64,000 nt of DNA, taken from assembly GCA_910583605.1 (NCBI GenBank), contig CAJTXN010000006.1, forward strand, positions 1-64,000, read 5' to 3'. The DNA comes from an uncultured Lachnospiraceae bacterium (GTDB lineage Bacteria > Bacillota > Clostridia > Lachnospirales > Lachnospiraceae). The position numbers and the translations under genes were made by a program. Under the pieces are notes generated by a model. That model did not search any database and was not told the DNA's origin. It was given only the letters and a program-made list of their open reading frames with translations. Positions 18,063-26,613 of this stretch are shown piece by piece. How positions within the stretch are numbered: the first letter of the stretch is position 1; the number at the start of each line of letters is the position of its first letter.

Positions 18063-18617
18063 ATGAAAAAAATGGTTAAGAAAATTATTGCAGTTGGCGT
18101 TTCATCTGTTATGATGCTTGCGATGTCTGTCAGTGTATTTGCAGCAGGAACAATTGATGCCAATGAGCAGGCTGTCTTAGAGCAGTTAAATGCTAAGAAA
18201 GTTCCGGCAGAATACATAACACAGGCTAAAAATTATTTCGAAAAAGATGATGTATCTGTATCGGCGGATGAAGCAAAGGAAATTATTCAAAATATTGATG
18301 AGGCTGCAGCAATTGCAAAGGCATCAGGAATCAAATCGGCAGATGATTTAGCTAAGGCAGACGCGGCTACAATTGACAGTATTATTGCCAAAGTGCAGGC
18401 AGCGGCTGAAGTTGTCAATCTTACGGTTTCTTACGATGCTAAGACAGGCAAAGCAACTGTTAAGGATAATGCCGGTAAGGTAGTGGCTACAACTGATGTT
18501 GGAACAAAGAAGACAGGCGCTGATTCCATGTCAACCGTAGTTATAGTATCATTCTTAGGCTTAGCGGTAGTTGCGTTGGCAGTTATTACTAAGAAAAATG
18601 CAAAATCCGAATCATAA
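18063..18617 (+). CDS. Secreted, C-terminally anchored surface protein
   Basis: A 184-residue protein: signal peptide (MKKMVKKIIAVGVSSVMMLA, cleavage probably after VFA at residue 26), a small Ala/Asp-rich helical domain, a short beta segment NLTVSYDAKTGKATVKD and a C-terminal sorting-type signal. That signal consists of KKTGADS, a hydrophobic helix of about 20 residues and the basic tail KKNAKSES. There is no LPxTG, but the layout matches sortase substrates with KKTG as a possible variant motif. The sortase gene overlaps its end by 20 bases, so it is probably the dedicated substrate. Promoter and AGGAGG are excellent. Confidence 0.7.
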   Translation: MKKMVKKIIAVGVSSVMMLAMSVSVFAAGTIDANEQAVLEQLNAKKVPAEYITQAKNYFEKDDVSVSADEAKEIIQNIDEAAAIAKASGIKSADDLAKADAATIDSIIAKVQAAAEVVNLTVSYDAKTGKATVKDNAGKVVATTDVGTKKTGADSMSTVVIVSFLGLAVVALAVITKKNAKSES

Positions 18618-19293
18618 AAGCGGATTTGCCGGAAAACTGAATAGGGTAATGGCATACATATATATGCCATTACTTTTTTCGTTTTTGGCATATGCGGTTG
18701 TATATCTAATGGCATCAGATATAATCAGTATGGCTGTAAATACGGTTCAATTGATTATGGCTGATGAAGCGCCTGATTTTAATCCGGAGTATAATTCTGT
18801 TTTTGAAAAAGATGCGGTTGATGTGACGGAAGATTATGGAGTTGAAAAGGTAAAACGGAGTGAAGTGGGAATTGCTGAATATGGTGAGCTTTACGCATAT
18901 GTAAGATGTACAAGAATAGCCCTTGATGCTCCGGTTTATAAAGGGGATAATGATGACATACTGAAAAAGGGAATTGGCCAGAATTTTGCATCCTCACAGC
19001 CGGGATTTGGAAGACTGATATTATTGGGCGGACATAATAATACATATTTCAATGCGCTGAAAAATATAGCGGTGGATGACATTGTTAAAATTGAAACAAG
19101 CTATGGAACCTATGAATATAAAGTTACTGAAACTAAAATTGTAAATGAAAATGACAACAACGCCTATGACTTTGCCATGGAACAGGAACAGCTTGTAATG
19201 TATACATGTTATCCTTTTGATATGCTGTCAAGAACGCAATATAGATATTTTGTTTATGCGGAACTGATATCAGGTCCTGTATTTGTAGATTAA
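18598..19293 (+). CDS. Sortase (cysteine transpeptidase)
   Basis: The ATG at 18598 gives 231 residues and overlaps the surface-protein gene by 20 bases; an upstream TTG at 18571 is less likely. After an N-terminal membrane helix (about residues 18-42), the sortase barrel carries the catalytic His in LLGGHNN (H146), the Cys in MYTCYPFD (C204) and an Arg shortly after (R212 or R216). The TCYP form is typical of class B/D-like sortases. It would attach the overlapping surface protein to the cell wall. The pair sits inside the Ter island although it has no obvious link to Ter chemistry. Confidence 0.85.
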   Translation: MQNPNHKSGFAGKLNRVMAYIYMPLLFSFLAYAVVYLMASDIISMAVNTVQLIMADEAPDFNPEYNSVFEKDAVDVTEDYGVEKVKRSEVGIAEYGELYAYVRCTRIALDAPVYKGDNDDILKKGIGQNFASSQPGFGRLILLGGHNNTYFNALKNIAVDDIVKIETSYGTYEYKVTETKIVNENDNNAYDFAMEQEQLVMYTCYPFDMLSRTQYRYFVYAELISGPVFVD

Positions 19294-19358
19294 AATCACT
19301 TAAAAATAAATGAAAGGAAAAACGCAATATTGCAGATTTTTCTGTGATATGTACAGGT

Positions 19359-20228
19359 ATGGATATGAAGAAATCATCAAAAAGTACGATTGTGTGCATA
19401 TTGGGAAGTTTATTATTGGCAGTTTTTGTATCGGTGTTGGCGATTCTGATTTCTGTTAAAATTGGATTTGCATCCGAATATGCGATAATGAACGCTATGG
19501 ATGATGCAGATTATTACCTGATAGTCTATAATGATTTTATGGGTAAATGTGAATCTTTAGCCATACCCAACGGCTTGAATGGAGCAGTATTTAATGGTGT
19601 GTTTTCAATGGAGCAGATGTGCAGTGATGGAAGAAGTTACCTGAAAGCAGAGCTAAACAGTACCACATTTGAAATAAATTTAAAGGGATACAAACAGAAA
19701 ATAAGTAAAAATATTTATGCGCATGTAAAAAAAAATAATCTGGCCGCAGATGGGGATACCAGAGAAATTGTTGCAGATTTTACAAATGAAATCATGGATT
19801 GTTATATGGAAATTATACGGATGCCATATGCGGCCTCTATGGGTGTAGTTTTTCGGAACATTGAGGTTTATTTTCCGTTTCTTTTTGTTGTAATGATTTT
19901 TTTATCTGTCTGTACCATATGGATACTTGTCAAACAAAATCCTCATAAAAAACGCAGACTTTTTAGATATTTGTCATATAGTATTATGTCAGGAGCAGTT
20001 TCGATTTTAATAGTACCTGTTTTTTGCGATATTTCTAAATTTTATAAGAAATTGCAGATTTATCCTGAGTATATGTATAAGTTTATAGTAAATTACTTTG
20101 AAAATGGAACTTATGTAATGCTCATTATCGGTCTGCTCCTCTTTGCTGCGGGCGGTGTGTTGATTTGCCTGAGCTGTTGTATGGAATATCAGAAAACACA
20201 CAGAAATATTAAAAAAATCAGAACATAG
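19359..20228 (+). CDS. Multi-pass membrane protein of unknown function
   Basis: About 289 residues from the ATG at 19359; 19365 is an equally possible start (AGGT upstream), and the GTG at 19344 has none. Topology: one N-terminal helix (about 9-32), an outer domain of about 120 residues, then three helices near the C-terminus (VEVYFPFLFVVMIFL-type region, the ISILIVPVF region and VMLIIGLLLFAAGGV), ending in a basic tail. It follows the sortase by about 65 bases, so it is likely the third gene of the surface module. Convergent with the AIM24 gene, overlapping its end by 11 bases. No family recognised. Confidence 0.55.
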   Translation: MDMKKSSKSTIVCILGSLLLAVFVSVLAILISVKIGFASEYAIMNAMDDADYYLIVYNDFMGKCESLAIPNGLNGAVFNGVFSMEQMCSDGRSYLKAELNSTTFEINLKGYKQKISKNIYAHVKKNNLAADGDTREIVADFTNEIMDCYMEIIRMPYAASMGVVFRNIEVYFPFLFVVMIFLSVCTIWILVKQNPHKKRRLFRYLSYSIMSGAVSILIVPVFCDISKFYKKLQIYPEYMYKFIVNYFENGTYVMLIIGLLLFAAGGVLICLSCCMEYQKTHRNIKKIRT

Positions 20229-21000
20229 AATTATAGACTTTAATGGTTGGAGCCAGCCAGACCTGTCCGGTGCCCCGGTATACATTTACAAGACCTTCTC
20301 CGCTGACAGCGGAACCGACTAAAGTCTTTGCGCTTCTTTCTACCGTAAAATTTAATGTGGAGGAGCGCAGAACTGCAAAATTTCCATCTACTTTAAGCAC
20401 ATCATTATTGAGGTCAATGATATTGATTTCTTCCATAGGAACGACGGATTCTAAAATAATAATACCCGGACCTGTTAGCTGGCATTGAAATAAAGTTTCA
20501 CCACCAAGAAGTGCAGAGGATACGTTTTTTTGTGATACGGCTTTTACCTTTACGCTGCCCTGAGCACAATAAAACATTCCGTCATCAATGATAATGGATT
20601 CCTGTTCGGCGAGTTCCAAAACTAAAAAATGCTTAAAAGAAGGCTCTAAGACCAGTGTTCCGGTTCCTGTATATTCCGGCTGGGCCATTTGTTCACCTGT
20701 TACGGCACCACGGACAAAACGCCCCACCGCATTTCCGAGGGTGACGCCGCTTGTCATCTGAAGATCTCCCTGAAAATAACTCATGGCACCCTTTTCAATC
20801 GTAACTTTTTCGTTATTCATATAGAGGGCAACCTGACGAACCCGAATGTTTTGTTTCTCCATAAAATAAACGGCCTGTGCCATAGAAGGCCGGTTTAATC
20901 CCAACAACTTTTCGTACTGCAGGATTTCTACTTTAAGTCCGCCGCGGGAATATTCTTCGATAATCTGAATATTTTCTCTTGTTCCAATTACACTTTTCAT
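20218..21000 (-). CDS. AIM24 family protein
   Basis: A 260-residue soluble protein built of beta strands, with typical AIM24 stretches: GAMSYFQGDLQM (about residues 72-83), EYTGTGTLVLEPSFKHFLV, DGMFYCAQGSVKV and the ending YRGTGQVWLAPT. Bacterial AIM24 proteins are trimeric beta-prism proteins of uncertain function and recur in TerD islands, as here. AGGAGG lies before the ATG on the minus strand. Upstream sequence contains a piece similar to its own 3' end (see the remnant at 21010-21066). Confidence 0.8.
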   Translation of the reverse strand: MKSVIGTRENIQIIEEYSRGGLKVEILQYEKLLGLNRPSMAQAVYFMEKQNIRVRQVALYMNNEKVTIEKGAMSYFQGDLQMTSGVTLGNAVGRFVRGAVTGEQMAQPEYTGTGTLVLEPSFKHFLVLELAEQESIIIDDGMFYCAQGSVKVKAVSQKNVSSALLGGETLFQCQLTGPGIIILESVVPMEEINIIDLNNDVLKVDGNFAVLRSSTLNFTVERSAKTLVGSAVSGEGLVNVYRGTGQVWLAPTIKVYNSMF

Positions 21001-21009
21001 TAAATACCT

Positions 21010-21066
21010 CCTATTTAATCGCTCTCTGTTGACTGCGGCACCGATTAAAGTTTTATTCTTCTTTCT
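21010..21066 (-). pseudogene. Remnant of a second AIM24 gene end
   Basis: The minus-strand frame just before the AIM24 start reads KTLIGAAVNRERLN, which aligns with KTLVGSAVSGEGLVN near the C-terminus of the intact gene. At DNA level 17 of 20 bases match between 21032-21051 and 20306-20324 by eye. This is best read as the relic of a tandem AIM24 duplicate. Confidence 0.45.
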
Positions 21067-21115
21067 GATTATCTTTGTGGTGCTTTTGTTTGTTTGACCG
21101 GGTAATTATAAAAAA

Positions 21116-21499
21116 TTATTTTTTGATTATTATCTGAATTATAACTACAATACCTACAATAAAAATAAACCAGGAAAATGGCCACCGTGTTTTTACCACC
21201 TTCTGAGGATTTTTCGGATTATATCGTACATCTACCACATCGCCTTTTTTATATGTACCAATTTCTGTTTCGAATGCATCTGAAATATAGTTTTTTTCAT
21301 TTACTACAAATTGAACCTTGTATAGATAATGGCGATTTCTACTGCCTATTCTTGTTACTTTTTTATAATAACCTTCCGAGCAGATAGTTCCCTTTGTTTT
21401 TGCTGATGTAAGATATGCATATTCTTTTGGTATTTCTATTAGTCCGAAAACAATCAGATATAATACTATTATAAAAATTACTTTTCTTTTATTCATCAT
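21116..21499 (-). CDS. DUF3592-like membrane protein
   Basis: A 127-residue protein with an N-terminal helix (residues about 6-24) and a C-terminal helix (about 106-125) flanking an outer domain of about 75 residues. The domain shows the usual DUF3592 form: HYLYKVQFVVNEKNY, then GTYKKGDVVDVRYNPKNPQ. Function unknown. It lies between the AIM24 and CitE-like genes on the minus strand, but no clear operon signal joins them. Confidence 0.65.
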   Translation of the reverse strand: MMNKRKVIFIIVLYLIVFGLIEIPKEYAYLTSAKTKGTICSEGYYKKVTRIGSRNRHYLYKVQFVVNEKNYISDAFETEIGTYKKGDVVDVRYNPKNPQKVVKTRWPFSWFIFIVGIVVIIQIIIKK

Positions 21500-21555
21500 T
21501 TACTCTTTTATCACAAGTATAATTTTTTAAGAAATTTTTACCAACCGAAAATAGT

Positions 21556-22554
21556 TTATGGCTGCAGTTCATATATTTCGCAATCAATTATGCCATATGC
21601 TTTTGATAAAAATAATATTTTTTCTGCCCAATTGGAATGGGTTTTATATTCGTTCATTCTCTCGGCAAAAATATTGCCGGATACAAAGGATTCTGAAGTC
21701 ATATCCCAATTTAAAACAGAACATGCATCCTCATAATCTTTTCTGGTAACTTTATATGCCTGGTTTACAAGAGGAATCTGATTTGGATGAATAATGGTTT
21801 TTCCGATAAATCCGCATAAGCGATCATCCCGTAACTCCTGATTTAGTCCGTTTGACCAGTGTTCTCCGTTGTAGTACTCCCAAACAGGACCGGAAATTAT
21901 GTAATCCATACCGAATACCGTAACGATATCAGAAAAAATATTTGCAATGGGACTGATGCCGTGTATGGATTCATCATTGTGTCTTCGGAACCCGAATAAA
22001 TGGCATAAATCATTTCCGCCAACCCGTATGTTTAAAACCAGTTCTTCAATAGTATCGAGTTTCTCTTTTAATAAATAGAGAGTTTTTGGACGGGATTGGA
22101 GATTGACAATGGACGGACTTTCCAAAATAGGCAGCATATAAATATTACGCTTATATGTGCGGTTGGCCTCCAATATGGTATCTATGTATCTGTCGGCATT
22201 TTCCAGTGAAAATTTCGGAATGATAAAGCCGGTTATCAATATGGCGGATTCACCACAGCGTTCCAGCAGGGTAGTGATCTGCTCCGGATTTCTGACTCTT
22301 ATAAAAATTTTGGGGATGAAAAACTGCACGGATTCCGAATAACGGTAAAGCAGACTGATGGAATGAACCAGTTTGTTTTCTGCTTCCGGAACAAAATCAT
22401 CATTAATGGTATCCTCCAGACACAGAGCCAGTGAGAAATTACTGCCGAATTTTTCACTTACCAGTGAATGAACAATGCCTTCGTTATGGGCTGGGCAGTA
22501 AAGTAAAGCGCCTGTGCTGTAATATAATAGTGAATTTTTCATACTTGGCCTCAT
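21556..22554 (-). CDS. HpcH/HpaI aldolase or citrate lyase beta-like protein (Ter island)
   Basis: A 332-residue protein of the CitE/HpcH TIM-barrel family. Visible stretches: ALCLEDTINDDFVPEAENKL near the N-terminus (acid metal site), IFIRVRNPEQI (the Arg), LPILESPSIVNL (the acid after the fifth strand) and LRVGGNDLCHLFGFRR (written as IRVGGNDLC in the sequence). The family cleaves or forms C-C bonds of acyl-CoA or oxo-acid substrates with Mg2+. A divergent branch is a standard member of the Ter biosynthetic module alongside TRSP, StiP and HAD genes. Transcribed divergently from the protease gene. Confidence 0.8.
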   Translation of the reverse strand: MRPSMKNSLLYYSTGALLYCPAHNEGIVHSLVSEKFGSNFSLALCLEDTINDDFVPEAENKLVHSISLLYRYSESVQFFIPKIFIRVRNPEQITTLLERCGESAILITGFIIPKFSLENADRYIDTILEANRTYKRNIYMLPILESPSIVNLQSRPKTLYLLKEKLDTIEELVLNIRVGGNDLCHLFGFRRHNDESIHGISPIANIFSDIVTVFGMDYIISGPVWEYYNGEHWSNGLNQELRDDRLCGFIGKTIIHPNQIPLVNQAYKVTRKDYEDACSVLNWDMTSESFVSGNIFAERMNEYKTHSNWAEKILFLSKAYGIIDCEIYELQP

Positions 22555-22772
22555 TTCTACATATATTATCTGGTATCATTTGTAAATCAATAGTATATAA
22601 GTTATTACTATTTGGAATATTTTGTTGTAAACCATTATATTTCCAATTATAACATTGGTCACTATAAAATGATAGTTATTTTTAACATTCTATGGTAAAA
22701 TTAGATTAATATGCTGCGGCTCCGAACAGCAGTAATTTTATTATACAGAATTAAAGTTTTAAGGTGATGTTT

Positions 22773-24242
22773 ATGGATAATACAAAGTTAAAAATGCGGT
22801 ATAACATTATGGACATCAACTCCCCTGTAACCTTTGCCAATGTCAAGGGAGGAGTAAACAGGGGGTTTAAGGATGTTTATTTTGTCAGAATGGTAGGGGT
22901 GAGTGCAGATTATTTAAAAGATATTGAACGGATGGATAATACACTTACCTGCAGGATGAGCGAAGGAAAGGGGAGATATGTCCGTCTCAACGGTTTGCCG
23001 GGATTGTTTGATCAGGAGGATATAATCTGTTATACCGGCTGCTTTGAGGAATGGCAGAACAGCAGACGGAAAAAATGTTTTCTGAAATTTAACCGGAATG
23101 ACAATGATCTGGCGGAAGCATTGGGTGAAGCCTGCCAGATGGTGTGCGGAATGTTTCGGAACAGTACGCCGAACTGTAATGATTCAATTGAAAAAAATTT
23201 TGTGATTAAACTGCTGTATTGGATGGATACACTGGGGCTGAGCCTGTTTAAAAAAGGAGCTGAGTCTTACGGCAAAGTGGTTTTAAGTGAAGTATCAAAA
23301 AAACAGGAATATTTATTTGCCTATTTGCTAACGTTGCTGGGGATAGATGTCATGCTTCTGCTGCCGGAAAAGGATATGGAGGATATACCGGTTTTAAAGG
23401 AATTGTCAAAAAAGGTTACTTTGGGGAGCGGTAATCCGGTAGTCATACCTTCTTATGATGAGAAGAAATACGAAACGGCACTGGTGACAGAGAAACAGGT
23501 GCATGAAGATACACGGGCGGTACCCCGTATTTCCCTGCAGGATATACAAAGGGAGAGGGTACACAGGTCAAAAACAGGAAACGGAACTCCGGTACGGTCA
23601 CCGGAAACGGGAAATCCCAACAGCAATACAGGAAGGGGAGCAAATGTGCCGGCAGGAACAGCTCAAAACCGTGAACTGGCATTTGAAGAGCTGGCATTGC
23701 TGGCTTCTTCCGTTGTGATGATTGCAGTCCGCAATAAAAAAGGGGAAGTCATAAGTACCGGTTCCGGTATTATGGTAGGCCGGGCCGGGTATATTTTAAC
23801 AAATAACCATGTTGCCTGCGGAGGAGTGGCTTATTCCGTCCGAATAGAAGATGATGAGCAGACTTATGAAACGGATGAGATTATTAAATATAATCCTGTA
23901 TTGGACCTTGCGGTCATACGGATTGACAGGACTTTAAAACCCCTTCCGGTGTATCAGGGAAAAAAAGACCTGGTCCGGGGGCAGAAGGTAGTTGCCATAG
24001 GAAGTCCACTGGGATTGTTTAATTCGGTTTCTGACGGTATCATTTCCGGATTTCGGAAAATAGATGATGTGGATATGATACAGTTTACGGCGCCCACCTC
24101 ACATGGCAGCTCCGGGGGCGCGGTTTTGAATATGTTTGGAGAAGTCATCGGAATCAGTACGGCGGGATTTGCCGACGGACAGAATATTAATCTGGCAGTG
24201 GGATATCAGAATATAAATAATTTTGTCCGGGGATTTACATAA
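22773..24242 (+). CDS. Trypsin-like serine protease with unique N-terminal domain
   Basis: The ATG at 22773 with AAGGTG six bases upstream is chosen over the GTG at 22764. The 489-residue protein has an N-terminal domain of about 220 residues of unknown type (FKDVYFVRMVGVSADYL), a Pro/Arg/Gly-rich linker (about 235-300) and a DegP-like chymotrypsin fold. The triad is complete: H346 in TNNHVA, D378 in DLAVIRID and S447 in HGSSGGAV. No signal peptide or PDZ domain is seen, so it probably acts in the cytoplasm. Intracellular trypsin-like proteases linked to TerD genes have been noted in Ter islands. Confidence 0.8.
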   Translation: MDNTKLKMRYNIMDINSPVTFANVKGGVNRGFKDVYFVRMVGVSADYLKDIERMDNTLTCRMSEGKGRYVRLNGLPGLFDQEDIICYTGCFEEWQNSRRKKCFLKFNRNDNDLAEALGEACQMVCGMFRNSTPNCNDSIEKNFVIKLLYWMDTLGLSLFKKGAESYGKVVLSEVSKKQEYLFAYLLTLLGIDVMLLLPEKDMEDIPVLKELSKKVTLGSGNPVVIPSYDEKKYETALVTEKQVHEDTRAVPRISLQDIQRERVHRSKTGNGTPVRSPETGNPNSNTGRGANVPAGTAQNRELAFEELALLASSVVMIAVRNKKGEVISTGSGIMVGRAGYILTNNHVACGGVAYSVRIEDDEQTYETDEIIKYNPVLDLAVIRIDRTLKPLPVYQGKKDLVRGQKVVAIGSPLGLFNSVSDGIISGFRKIDDVDMIQFTAPTSHGSSGGAVLNMFGEVIGISTAGFADGQNINLAVGYQNINNFVRGFT

Positions 24243-24253
24243 AAAGAAATTTC

Positions 24254-24282
24254 TTGATGATACTATGGAAAAATGGTATAAT
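24254..24282 (+). promoter_or_regulatory. Sigma-A promoter of the YceG-TelA-TerD unit
   Basis: TTGATG at 24254-24259, a 17-base spacer and TATAAT at 24277-24282, 55 bases before the YceG start. It probably drives YceG, TelA and the TerD genes. Confidence 0.75.
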
Positions 24283-24337
24283 ATTACAGTATTTGATCAG
24301 TTCGAGAGACAACAATTGAAGGTGAAAATTTAGGCAT

Positions 24338-26611
24338 ATGTTTGAACATAAAACGCTTACAAATCTGGATGAATATTTTTTGGAATTAAATGCACGTCAG
24401 GGTAAAAGTGTCTATTTCTACCGTATAAACGGCTATAATGAGTCGATTAAAGCTTTTATACAAAAATATTATGAAGCGGCTCGTAAAAATGGTGTGGTAG
24501 CGGAAGGAAAGATACCTAATCCCGATGAGAAGAATTTAGACTATTATCAGGAAATCATGGGGCTGGATTTTCAGATGAATGTGGGTTTTATTACTGCCGG
24601 TCTGAGGAAATGGCTTCCACGTATGAATGATTATCAGAGAAACAGTGTAGCCGTAGCTGTTTATGATACATTAGATGCCATGCGCAGAGAAGGAAAAAAT
24701 GAAAATATGCTGAAAAATGCATATATTAAGTTTATGTGCTGGCTATACTATAAATTTGAACGCATCGTCAATCAACTGGGCGGAAATCAGGTACCAAAGA
24801 TACTATATGAAGGTCAGATTACAAATTATGAATTAAAACTCTTTGATATATTATCCAAAGCGGGATGTGATATCGTCTTACTGCAATATAATGGCGACCA
24901 GAATTATCTGCTGCTGGACCGGGAATCAAAGCTGTCGGATGAATATAAAACCGGGGGGATGGTACCGTTTCCAAAAGAGTTTAATATAAAACGGATGCGT
25001 GAAGAACAGCAGCAACAGGCCGGCATGCAGCGCCTGTACGGCACTGCGCCCGCAATTAAGAACTGTACCAATGCATGGATAAAGGGAACGGAATTTGACG
25101 ATATTACAAAAACTGTCTTTACCAGAGGAAAAGAGCAAAATTTCTTTTATAACTGCTTTATCCGAATGAATGGGGTACAGGATAAAATGCTTTATGAAAA
25201 TCAGCTTTATCTTTTACAGATGGAGATAAAGCGGAGTAAACGGAATTATGTGATTGTGGAACAGGTGATTCCGCCCCCATCCATGGAAGAGATAGAGCAA
25301 ATCCGCAGGAAAAATTACGGAAGTCAGGAACAGATGATCATTGATCTGTCCTCCAACATAATTTATGCGGCGAATATAGAGCTTCAGCGATTGATGAATA
25401 AGACATTTGTTGATATAATAACAGAGGAGTCAAAAAAACCGGGAATAAATCTGAATAAGTTAACCAATAAGGCCGTATATCTGTTATGCTGGCTGAAACG
25501 GTATCAGTCACGGTTGTTTTCCAACTGGAAGATGCCGGATGTCAGCTGTTTTATATATTTAGGCGGATGCAGAAACGAAAATGAGGCGCTGTTTCTGCGG
25601 CTGTTATCCGGACTGCCGGTGGATGTTCTGATTCTGAATCCGGATTTAAACAGGAGATGCTGTCTGCAGGATAAATGGCTGTATGAGATTAACTATGAGG
25701 AATCCATGCAGGTGGAAAAATATCCGATGGAGAATGCAGGAGTACGTATCGGTACGGCAGCTTATCATGCGGAACGGGAACTGGATACCATTATGTATCA
25801 GGATTCGGGTATCTACAGGGACCGCCAATATGGAAAAGCTGTTTCCATAACGCTGCAGACCATGTATGAGGAAATTTCCATTTTATGGAACCAGGAATTA
25901 AAATTCCGGCCGAATTTCAATGTAATAGATAACGTGGTAAATGTTCCGGTATTTTTTGCCAAAGTATCCGGGGTGAAAGACGGGAATATCCAGCAGTACT
26001 GGTCTTCCATTAAGACACTGATCGTGGAAGATACACTGGTGATTAAAAATGCACCGTATATAAAACCCACAGATTCTAATCCGGTTAAGGCATATGCCAC
26101 GGGATTTTATAAAAACGGACGGCTGCAGAAGCAGAAAATAAAAGAACACTCCTGCTACCAGTATGGTTTTCTGAGAGAGGAAATACAGGAACATATATTG
26201 GATAAGCTTCAGGTTTTAATAGATCAGAAAACCATAAAGGGCACTTTTGAAAACGGAACGGAATATACCGCTATAGCCACTGCATTAAATTTAAATAAGG
26301 ATATTATAAGGATGATTCAGAAATTTGATTTTACGAAGAAGAATCCGAAACTTATATATATCAATACCACAGAAGAACTGATTTCATTGGAAGACAGCAT
26401 TTTAACTGCATTTTTAAATCTGATAGGATTTGATGTTGTTTTCTTTGTCCCTACCGGATATCAGAGCGTGGAAAAGTTTTTTAACAGGAAAATCATGGAA
26501 GAGCATCAGATAGGAGATTATGTATATGATTTACATCCTCCGGATTTTGATACGATTTCATCCACCGCACGTCTGTCATGGCGTGACAAAATATTTAAGA
26601 GAGGTAATTAA
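24338..26611 (+). CDS. YceG family protein (Ter-associated)
   Basis: A 757-residue cytoplasmic protein that matches in length and context the YceG family (component of the Ter 'biosynthetic module'). Visible: two repeat-like halves, each with a short beta-alpha segment, KAGCDIVLLQYNGDQNYLLLD (split by the family's linker) in the first and LNLIGFDVVFFVPTGYQSVE in the second; both resemble a domain in which an enzyme core was duplicated. A related segment, LTLLGIDVMLLLPE, occurs in the N-terminal part of the adjacent protease. The TelA gene starts 2 bases after its stop, so both are co-translated. Biochemical activity unknown. Confidence 0.75.
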   Translation: MFEHKTLTNLDEYFLELNARQGKSVYFYRINGYNESIKAFIQKYYEAARKNGVVAEGKIPNPDEKNLDYYQEIMGLDFQMNVGFITAGLRKWLPRMNDYQRNSVAVAVYDTLDAMRREGKNENMLKNAYIKFMCWLYYKFERIVNQLGGNQVPKILYEGQITNYELKLFDILSKAGCDIVLLQYNGDQNYLLLDRESKLSDEYKTGGMVPFPKEFNIKRMREEQQQQAGMQRLYGTAPAIKNCTNAWIKGTEFDDITKTVFTRGKEQNFFYNCFIRMNGVQDKMLYENQLYLLQMEIKRSKRNYVIVEQVIPPPSMEEIEQIRRKNYGSQEQMIIDLSSNIIYAANIELQRLMNKTFVDIITEESKKPGINLNKLTNKAVYLLCWLKRYQSRLFSNWKMPDVSCFIYLGGCRNENEALFLRLLSGLPVDVLILNPDLNRRCCLQDKWLYEINYEESMQVEKYPMENAGVRIGTAAYHAERELDTIMYQDSGIYRDRQYGKAVSITLQTMYEEISILWNQELKFRPNFNVIDNVVNVPVFFAKVSGVKDGNIQQYWSSIKTLIVEDTLVIKNAPYIKPTDSNPVKAYATGFYKNGRLQKQKIKEHSCYQYGFLREEIQEHILDKLQVLIDQKTIKGTFENGTEYTAIATALNLNKDIIRMIQKFDFTKKNPKLIYINTTEELISLEDSILTAFLNLIGFDVVFFVPTGYQSVEKFFNRKIMEEHQIGDYVYDLHPPDFDTISSTARLSWRDKIFKRGN

Positions 26612-26613
26612 AC

